From assembly GCA_027449725.1 (NCBI GenBank), contig DAIDLB010000040.1:1-5083 (forward strand): a DNA stretch of 5,083 bases. The letters run 5' to 3'. The notes below the pieces were generated by a model. The model was not told where the DNA came from, did no database searches, and worked only from the letters and a program-made list of their open reading frames with translations. This DNA is from Chlamydiota bacterium (GTDB taxonomy: Bacteria; Chlamydiota; Chlamydiia; Chlamydiales; SM23-39). Of the stretch, positions 1 through 5,083 are shown one piece after another (the stretch's first letter is position 1; every line of letters starts with the position of its first letter). The position numbers and the translations under genes were made by a program.

Positions 1-929
1 ATAAAACACTGGGAATGGCGATCCGAGTCAATCATGTGGGACTCTCTCACATCGAGGCGAAAAATCCGATGGTCGCCGCACGTCTAGATGCGCTTTTTGA
101 ATTACACAGCCTGCTCAGCAAAGACCCGAGCCTCCTCAACGATCTTTATGAAGTCTCCGGAAACAAAGTAACCGTATTGCCCGAGGAGGTTCGCGAACTC
201 TATGAAATCTCCGGCAAGAGGCTTTCTCTCCTCTCGGTAGCGATCCTCTTTAAAAAGGAAAGAGTGCTCGAATATTTGCTGGAAAAAGGAGCGGATATCC
301 ATTTGGAGGACGATCTCGGAGGACCGCTGCACGCAGCCCTCGCCATTGGAGATTTGAAAACAGCCGAGCGTCTCGCTCTCCTTGGAGCCAGACCTCGACT
401 TGGATATGGCGCCCTATCGAAGCTCTTAAGTTCCTTTTGGAATAGAGAAAGCGAAATACTTCCCTTTCTCAAGTCCATTCCTTGGGGAGAGACAATCGAT
501 GAACCCGGCTCTTTATCAACACCCGTTTTTACAAGTCATGAACGGGACCTTAGTTTTACGCCGCTGATGAAAGCATTCTGCATGAACCCCCGAAACTTTG
601 ACGACATCCGACAAAAATCGAAAATCTATGAAATTTTGCTTGCGTTAGGTGCAGATCCGGCTGCAAAGAGCGCAGGAGGCGAGACGCTTTTGATCTTGTT
701 TTTGGAACAGCTGCAGGACTTGCATTGGTTCGGCCATCCCCTCTCTTCCCGGCCGGACTATGATGAAATCCTCGAAGAGCTTCAAACCCTCGTAGACACT
801 CCCGGAATGGATCTGTCAGCCTGCAGTTATGCTGGACAAACGACAGAGTCTTTAATGCAGTCGTTGAGCTTGACGCGGAACGATGCAACGAAAAACCTTT
901 TCAATAATCAAACCGGAACCTTGCTGTAA
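1..929 (+). CDS. Ankyrin-repeat-like protein, 5' end unresolved
   Basis: The frame is open from the left edge to the TAA at 927-929. The first ATG in the window is at 15 (304 residues). The only purine run before it, GGGA at 11-14, touches the ATG and is too close to act as a normal ribosome binding site. The preceding codons (K-T-L-G) read on into AIRVNH like part of an ankyrin helix, so I think the gene probably begins upstream. Counting from ATG 15, ankyrin-like units are visible at about residues 70-98 (VLEYLLEKGADIHLED), 102-128 (GGPLHAALAIGD...LLGARP), 181-218 (FTPLMKAF...ILLALGADPAAKS) and 221-268 (GGETLLILFLEQ...). Repeats 3 and 4 are stretched by loops. Such repeats bind proteins; the partner is unknown. 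No signal peptide or membrane segment is seen in the visible part. In intracellular bacteria ankyrin proteins are often host-directed effectors, but nothing here proves secretion. It ends inside the 3' end of the convergent porin gene. Confidence 0.8.
   Translation, partial: KTLGMAIRVNHVGLSHIEAKNPMVAARLDALFELHSLLSKDPSLLNDLYEVSGNKVTVLPEEVRELYEISGKRLSLLSVAILFKKERVLEYLLEKGADIHLEDDLGGPLHAALAIGDLKTAERLALLGARPRLGYGALSKLLSSFWNRESEILPFLKSIPWGETIDEPGSLSTPVFTSHERDLSFTPLMKAFCMNPRNFDDIRQKSKIYEILLALGADPAAKSAGGETLLILFLEQLQDLHWFGHPLSSRPDYDEILEELQTLVDTPGMDLSACSYAGQTTESLMQSLSLTRNDATKNLFNNQTGTLL
144..233 (+). repeat. Imperfect internal duplication in the ankyrin-like gene
   Basis: Two 12-residue units spaced 18 residues (54 bp) apart: LYEVSGNKVTVL at 144-179 and LYEISGKRLSLL at 198-233. 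The DNA is clearly related in the first half (CTTTATGAAGTCTCCGGA against CTCTATGAAATCTCCGGC) and diverges after it. This lies just before the first clear ankyrin unit. It may be a small non-ankyrin repeat or the remnant of a local duplication. Confidence 0.45.
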
Positions 930-1963
930 AGCCCTGCAGGATGAGCGAGGTATTCGCAATCGAAGTGCTTCGCTGATTTTGGAAAAACCAGAACTGCTCC
1001 TCCCAGCCTGCTTGGAAGACAAAACGTCGGGTCTTGCAAAAATCCCACTCAGTTTCCAATCCCACCTCGAGCTGAAGGACGGGGTTGATCGTATGGACAT
1101 AATTATACGTATCGCCGATCAGCACGTCGGAATATCCTACGGCAAGGTTCGTGTCAACCGATTTTCCCTCGTTTTTAAATTGTCCCCAAAGAGCGGATAC
1201 AGCTGAATTGCAATAAGCGGCGAAGTGGTTGCAGAACTGCCATACGCCGTCGAGGCCGGCCCGAGGGCCGATACCCCAGAAACTCTGCTTCGAGATGACT
1301 TTATTGTTTCCGTTGATAGTGGCAGGAGCTGTCGTCGAAGAGACAATGTAGAGCGCGTTGAATTTTTGCCGCTGCCAGGACCCTTGCAGGCCAAAGTGGG
1401 GTCGGAGAGAGATTCGTCTCTTTTCTCAATTCGAGATTGATGTTGTTATAGTGCAAAGACCAATAGGAACTCGCTCTCGAAACAAAACCGGTGCCGCCCG
1501 CCGTAGCGAAGTAAATCGCCGTGCTGAGGATTGAGTTGTGGGGCGTATAGCTATAGACAGGCAAGATGCCCGTATTCAAATCGGTTGAAGAGACAGAGCC
1601 GTCCGACTTGTTGAAAAGATAGGTGTATTCTCCGAAAAGATCCCAGTTGCCATGGACGAGGTTGACCCCGAGGCCCGCTTTAAAGCCCGGCGCGGCTTTT
1701 GGATTTGGCGCATAGACTTTTCCGGAGCTGATCGGCCCGGGAACGAGACCGGTATTTGGGTCAGTGGTTCCCGGGACTGTGATCCCGTTGCCGGTTGTTG
1801 CGTAGTCGTTGCCCTCCTGCTTGGCCACCCAAGCCAGGATGTCAGCCTCCACAAACAGCGAATCGCTGCAGCGAGTCGCTTCGGAACAACAAGGGGAAAG
1901 CGCCGGTTCGGCTTTAGAAAAAGAACTCGCAGCCACACCGGCCAGGAGAATTTTCTTAAACAT
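901..1963 (-). pseudogene. Frameshifted MOMP-like / Legionella-OMP-type outer membrane beta-barrel protein
   Basis: Start chosen at the ATG 1963-1961 because it has a good ribosome binding site (AAGGGG, 7-nt gap) and opens a signal peptide: MFKK, then a hydrophobic stretch ILLAGVAASSF, with likely cleavage near SKA|EP (residues 18-19). The mature N-terminus has Cys25, Cys26 and Cys32, then FVEADILAWVAKQEG and, at about 90-117, APGFKAGLGVN...WDLFGEYTYLF, as in chlamydial MOMP-like porins. The frame runs to residue 186, then slips and stops at 1301-1303, giving a 220-residue product with 34 wrong residues. Another frame continues the protein without a stop for 167 codons (LRPHFGLQGSWQ, later QAGWEEQFWFFQNQ, ending FTARFRFDY), finishing on an aromatic residue as barrels do. 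Joined, it is 354 residues, a plausible family size. The tail frame is closed by TGA at 1428-1426, so the shift lies between there and 1301, most simply at the TC tract at 1405-1412. It could be a true pseudogene, a phase-variable gene in its off state, or a sequencing error. Family assignment is from remembered motifs. Confidence 0.78.
1405..1412 (-). repeat. Dinucleotide tract (TC)4 at the porin frameshift
   Basis: The coding strand reads AATCTCTCTCCG; the plus strand reads GAGAGAGA. With one extra TC unit the codons become AAT CTC TCT CTC CGA CCC CAC TTT, which translates as N-L-S-L-R-P-H-F and joins the two halves of the porin in frame. The shift is therefore best explained as loss of one repeat unit by slippage. 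The tract is short for a dedicated contingency locus. A different indel nearby, for example at the AAAA run at 1421-1424, or a larger deletion that is not a multiple of three, is not excluded. Confidence 0.6.
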
Positions 1964-1970
1964 AACACCA

Positions 1971-1976
1971 CCCCTT
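1971..1976 (-). promoter_or_regulatory. Ribosome binding site of the porin gene
   Basis: AAGGGG on the minus strand, 7 nt before the ATG at 1963. It decides the start: an in-frame ATG farther upstream (2026) would add 21 polar and basic residues in front of the signal peptide and lies in the spacer just after the protease stop codon. The 64-bp spacer 1964-2027 shows no convincing -35/-10 pair and no terminator hairpin. Confidence 0.65.
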
Positions 1977-2027
1977 GAATGATTCTTTACTGCTCTGTTT
2001 TGCCGAACCATCCTCAATTTTTGCAAA

Positions 2028-4790
2028 TCATTTATTGCAACCCGGCACGTGGGTCAAAACAGAGTGATAGGGACTTACAAACAAAGCCTCCATCACGTCC
2101 CTGATCTTCGCGGCATCGATCCTTCTGATTTCCATTTCATCATTGCCGATGGAGTCCAAAGCAAGGCCCTGTTGGATACGGTTGGAAATTCTCGCAATCC
2201 AATAGTCGTTCGAAAGGCTTTCTGTCTGATTTTCTTTCAGAAGAAGCTCTTGTAAGGTTCCTATTTCTTCGTTCGTGGCCAGTTCGGTCATTCCCTTTTC
2301 GATTTCTTCAAACACGGTTTGGATTAAAGAAGCCCGCACCCCCTGCTGGCAAGTGAAAGAGATCTGAACGGTTGCATTGTCGTAAAATGGGGAAAATGGA
2401 CGAATAGTCTGAACGCTTACGCCATAGGTTCCCCCCGCTTGCCATCGAAGCTTCTCAATCAGCCGTTGGGTCATCAGCTTGCACGCCGCCCGAACATGCG
2501 AAAAGGGTCCTTCCATTTCAAAGGGAACGGTGATCATCACCCGTTCATAGGTTTGATTGCCGCAAGCGAAGTCTTTTTCGATTGTCTCCATGGGAAACAG
2601 GCAGGAAACTTGGGGGCGGCTTACCGCCTCTTTTTCCAATTCAGGAAGGGAAGCGAGATACCGTTTCACCAACCTCTCGACCTCTTTCTCGTCAAAGTCT
2701 CCTACGAGGATCGTTGTAAAATCCTGGGGAGTGCCGAAAAAAAATGGAGCGAGCGATTCGGTTTTTTCCGGGTCGATCGCGCTAAGGTCGACCTGCCTGA
2801 ATAAATAATTGTCTTGGGTATTGATCTTGATCGAATCGAAGTAAAACGCCCCGAAGGGGATATTTTTCATTTGTTTTTGCACCTCTTTCATTTGCCCGAC
2901 GAGAAGAGGCCATTTCGAGCGATCGAAAGAGAGGGGATAAAAAAGATCGTGGACGATTTGAAATGCCGTTTCCAGATGATCTTTCGGCGTTGAAATCTCA
3001 AGGGCGCTCTGATTGAGAGAAATCGAAAGACTGCACCTCATCCCGAGACTATCCAGATAGGATTCGAATTCCGATGCGTTGAGGCCATTGAGCCCTGAAT
3101 CCCACAGATAATCGGCCAGCATGGCGGCTGAATCGAAATCACTTTCCGATACGTGGGCAAGGCCTTTGTCCGATTGGAGGACGAGAGTGACCCGGTCGTG
3201 CTCCAAATCGGTGGCCTTTAGAAAAACATCCATTCGGTTGCCGAGCGTCCATTGGGAGACGGGGCCTTGGGTTTGCACTTCCGCAAGTATCCCTTCGCCC
3301 GTTGGTTCCAAGTAAGAAAAGGAATGCCTTTTCCCGGAAGCTTCTCTGCTATTCACCGAGGGCTCCGAGAGAAACACTTCAGCCAGATCATCTTCGGAAA
3401 TCGATTCGTAAAGTTCCGGATCGGAAGTGGCAAAGAGTACGTGAGCGCTTTTGCCGATATGGAGCTTCGCTAAATAGTCGTTGCACTCATCAAGCGTTAG
3501 ATCGCAGGCGATCCCCTCTCCCTCCAGCATCTCCCATTCCAAGGAAAGGAGAGGCTTTTGTTCCAGAAAGTGGTCGATGCATGTTTCCGCGTACTCGTGA
3601 TGGGGAGTATATTCCAGGTTCAGCTGCTGTCCCCGGATCTCCTCAAGGATAGAGTCTCTGGCGAGTTCCAGATCTTCACTTGCCATCCCCTCATTTCCTA
3701 TCGATGCAAGGAGCTGTTGAAATTCCCGCATCCCGTCTTCGACCGAATCGCCGAGCAGGACCGACAGAGCTTGGCAGGCAGAAAGCCCCGGAAGAAGAAA
3801 TTCCCCTTCATAAGCGAGGGCGCCCAGAGAGAGGCCGCTTTCCTCAAGTTCGGCAATGCGGTTTTGAAAATAGGTATGGGCAAGGTAGGAGAGGATCTCC
3901 TCTTTTAGAGCTTCTTTTGGATCCCCCTTTCGCTCCGGCGTAGGAAAAAATGCGCTTAAAACAATCCGCGTAAAGGGTAAATCGGGATCGAAGTGGATAA
4001 GGATTTTTGGGTCTTCTTCCGAAATCTCTCCTAAAAGAGGCTCCGGAGGAAGATCTTCTGAGGGAAGGATATCGGAAAAGAGCCTCTCGATCCGGGCTAG
4101 CACTTCTTTTGCATCGAAATCTCCGACGGCGACGACAGCCATCCTGTCAGAGCGATACCACTTTTTATAAAATGCGCGCAAAGCCTCCGGTTCGACCCGG
4201 GAGATCACCTCCTGCGTCCCAATAGGCAAAGAGCGGGCCAGAGGAGAGTCGGGCAAAAAGGTTTGGAAAGACTTTTCCTGAAGACGATAATCGGCGGAAG
4301 AGAGCGTTTGGTGCATCTCATCGAGAACGACGTTCCGCTCTTTCTCGATGATTTCGTCCGCGAGAAGGGCGTTGCCGGCGAAATCTCGGAGCGCGAGAAG
4401 GGCCTGATCGAGCGCCCTTTCCTGGTCCAGAGGGACTTCCAGGATATAGGTCGTAGATGCAAGTGACGTTTCGGCATTTGCATCCGGACCGAATCCCGCT
4501 CCAATCGATTCCAAATACCGGATGATTTCGCCATCGGCGAAATGGCTGCTTCCCCGGAAGTTCAGGTGTTCGATGAAGTGGGCGACGCCTCTTTCATCCT
4601 CAGCTTCATGCACCGATCCCACCTTGACGACAAGTCGCAAAGACGCCCTTTCGGGAGGGTAATTATTTTCCCGAATGTAATAAGTCAAGCCGTTTGGCAG
4701 CTCGCCGACGGAGATCTTGTCGTCAGCTTCGCTGCACCACCCGCAGCAGGCGATCGAGATACAAGAGACAAAAAGTGCGATTCGGAACAT
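2028..4790 (-). CDS. Secreted M16 family zinc metalloprotease, PqqL-like
   Basis: An intact 920-residue protein of the usual length for full-size M16 proteases. Residues 1-22 form an export signal (MFRIALFVSCISIACC...CSEA), with cleavage plausible after Ala22. Cys15, preceded by S-I-A, is a weak lipobox alternative. The first half carries the inverted zinc site HFIEH (His71, Glu74, His75), followed by LNFRGSSHF and SIGAGFGPDANAETS as in the PqqL subgroup, and by the acidic helix EKERNVVLDE, with Glu158 the likely third zinc ligand and Glu151 the conserved companion. The first M16 C-type domain starts near residue 197 (RVEPEALRAFYKKWY...VVAVGDFD). The second half (about 517-900) repeats the fold without HxxEH but keeps the substrate-binding pair LRWQAGGTYG (Arg782, Tyr789). 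This is the normal arrangement of one active half and one inactive half closing as a clamshell on peptides. It probably acts outside the cytoplasm, degrading peptides in the periplasm. It sits 40 bp after the upstream gene and 64 bp before the porin, suggesting co-transcription. The physiological substrate cannot be told from sequence. Confidence 0.93.
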   Translation of the reverse strand: MFRIALFVSCISIACCGWCSEADDKISVGELPNGLTYYIRENNYPPERASLRLVVKVGSVHEAEDERGVAHFIEHLNFRGSSHFADGEIIRYLESIGAGFGPDANAETSLASTTYILEVPLDQERALDQALLALRDFAGNALLADEIIEKERNVVLDEMHQTLSSADYRLQEKSFQTFLPDSPLARSLPIGTQEVISRVEPEALRAFYKKWYRSDRMAVVAVGDFDAKEVLARIERLFSDILPSEDLPPEPLLGEISEEDPKILIHFDPDLPFTRIVLSAFFPTPERKGDPKEALKEEILSYLAHTYFQNRIAELEESGLSLGALAYEGEFLLPGLSACQALSVLLGDSVEDGMREFQQLLASIGNEGMASEDLELARDSILEEIRGQQLNLEYTPHHEYAETCIDHFLEQKPLLSLEWEMLEGEGIACDLTLDECNDYLAKLHIGKSAHVLFATSDPELYESISEDDLAEVFLSEPSVNSREASGKRHSFSYLEPTGEGILAEVQTQGPVSQWTLGNRMDVFLKATDLEHDRVTLVLQSDKGLAHVSESDFDSAAMLADYLWDSGLNGLNASEFESYLDSLGMRCSLSISLNQSALEISTPKDHLETAFQIVHDLFYPLSFDRSKWPLLVGQMKEVQKQMKNIPFGAFYFDSIKINTQDNYLFRQVDLSAIDPEKTESLAPFFFGTPQDFTTILVGDFDEKEVERLVKRYLASLPELEKEAVSRPQVSCLFPMETIEKDFACGNQTYERVMITVPFEMEGPFSHVRAACKLMTQRLIEKLRWQAGGTYGVSVQTIRPFSPFYDNATVQISFTCQQGVRASLIQTVFEEIEKGMTELATNEEIGTLQELLLKENQTESLSNDYWIARISNRIQQGLALDSIGNDEMEIRRIDAAKIRDVMEALFVSPYHSVLTHVPGCNK

Positions 4791-4791
4791 A

Positions 4792-4798
4792 CCCCTCC
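4792..4798 (-). promoter_or_regulatory. Ribosome binding site of the M16 protease gene
   Basis: GGAGGGG on the minus strand. The GGAGG core ends only 3 nt before the ATG at 4790, tighter than the usual 5-9 nt. No other in-frame start nearby would keep the signal peptide, so this start stands. The short spacing may lower translation efficiency. Confidence 0.6.
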
Positions 4799-4830
4799 AA
4801 AAGTAAGAGCGGACAGCTTATCCGGAAAAA

Positions 4831-5083
4831 TCATTTAAGTCTATTTTTGAGATCCGCTAAAAACAGGTCCTGACCGGTCTGTTCGGCTGCACGATTTGAA
4901 AGCAGGTCGATGCGGGAGCCGACTCCGCAGGCTGCAGCGTCGAATAAATCGCAAAATAGCCGTTCAAAATCCCGCCATCCTCCGCACCCCATGTAATCCA
5001 TGTGTTCTGGAGCGCGCTGCCAAAACAGGCATAAACCGCCCTCTGGGTCGTAAATCCGGAAGGATTGGGAAGGAATGCGGGCG
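4831..5083 (-). CDS. C-terminal 83 residues of an unrecognised protein (cut by window edge)
   Basis: The minus-strand frame is open from the right edge (first full codon at 5082) to the TGA at 4833-4831. The product begins ARIPSQSFRIYDPEGG and ends FLADLKNRLK. No start is convincing: the only ATGs encode Met in HMDYMGCGG, mid-segment. The 5' part therefore lies outside the window. It reads as a soluble, mixed alpha/beta tail with several aromatics (FWQRAPEH, GWRDFERLFCDLF) and four cysteines in 83 residues, and an amphipathic last helix. I see no membrane segment and do not recognise a family. Support for coding is the absence of stops through the whole stretch, ordinary amino-acid composition, the same strand as its neighbours, and a 40-bp gap to the M16 protease whose ribosome binding site follows. 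It is probably the gene before the protease in the same transcript. Confidence 0.65.
   Translation of the reverse strand, partial: ARIPSQSFRIYDPEGGLCLFWQRAPEHMDYMGCGGWRDFERLFCDLFDAAACGVGSRIDLLSNRAAEQTGQDLFLADLKNRLK

Noticed and set aside
556..888. A 110-residue minus-strand open frame across the ankyrin-like gene
   Set aside because: The composition (Ser/Arg-rich, no domain) is that of an antisense shadow, and the plus-strand frame has recognisable ankyrin units over the same bases.
883..1206. A plus-strand open frame immediately after the ankyrin-like gene that could be read as a further gene or a frameshifted extension
   Set aside because: It lies opposite the porin C-terminal half, which reads as a convincing barrel in the minus-strand frame; the plus-strand product shows no ankyrin features.
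1252..1278. GC-rich inverted segment (GAGGCCGGCCCGAGGGCCG) inside the porin gene
   Set aside because: It encodes ordinary in-frame porin residues (GPRAGLDG) and has no T-run or other structural context.
1652..1978. A 108-residue plus-strand open frame opposite the porin signal and N-terminal region
   Set aside because: It is antisense to a frame with clear signal peptide and porin motifs, its product is low-complexity and Arg/Gly-rich, and it has no good ribosome binding site. It is a shadow.
1964..2027. Possible promoter for the porin (TTGAGG ... TAAAGA on the minus strand)
   Set aside because: The spacing is about 22 nt and the -10 match is poor, so I cannot support a promoter here.
2021..2040. 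TTGCAA-N8-TTGCAA around the protease stop codon, as a possible terminator or operator
   Set aside because: The hexamer is self-complementary, the stem would be six pairs with only two G-C, and no T-run follows on the minus strand. It is too weak to call.

Overview
The window looks like a piece of a bacterial chromosome from a chlamydia-related organism (Waddlia, Simkania or Parachlamydia-like 'environmental' chlamydiae are the best guess). The main clue is the outer-membrane protein gene at 901-1963. Its mature N-terminus (FVEADILAWVAKQEG), its 'PGFKAGLGV...WDLFGEYTYLF' segment and its terminal 'LQGFTARFRFDY' strand match my recollection of the Legionella-OMP/MOMP-like porin family that is expanded in those bacteria. 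An ankyrin-type protein and a secreted M16 protease fit such a host-associated Gram-negative, but they do not prove it. Base composition looks roughly balanced by eye and was not measured.

Layout: (1) 1-929, plus strand, an ankyrin-like protein whose reading frame is open to the left edge, so its true start may lie outside the window. (2) 901-1963, minus strand, a MOMP-like beta-barrel gene with signal peptide, split by one frameshift near 1405-1412. Adding one TC unit to a TCTCTCTC tract restores a 354-residue protein that runs cleanly to a typical barrel terminus. Its 3' end overlaps the 3' end of the ankyrin gene by 29 bp. (3) 2028-4790, minus strand, an intact 920-residue secreted M16 (PqqL-like) zinc protease with a complete HxxEH site in its first half and a degenerate, non-catalytic second half. 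(4) 4831-5083, minus strand, the last 83 codons of an unrecognised gene cut by the right edge.

The three minus-strand genes lie head to tail with gaps of 40 and 64 bp, each preceded by a purine-rich ribosome binding site (for the two starts that are visible). No hairpin-plus-U terminator is seen between them, so they could be transcribed together from right to left. Protease and porin are both predicted to be exported, so the cluster points to envelope function; any direct partnership is inference. There are no RNA genes, CRISPR arrays or mobile elements that I can support, and no gene-free stretch over 300 bases. I did not find a clearly new system. The most notable point is the single, apparently reversible frameshift in the surface porin gene.
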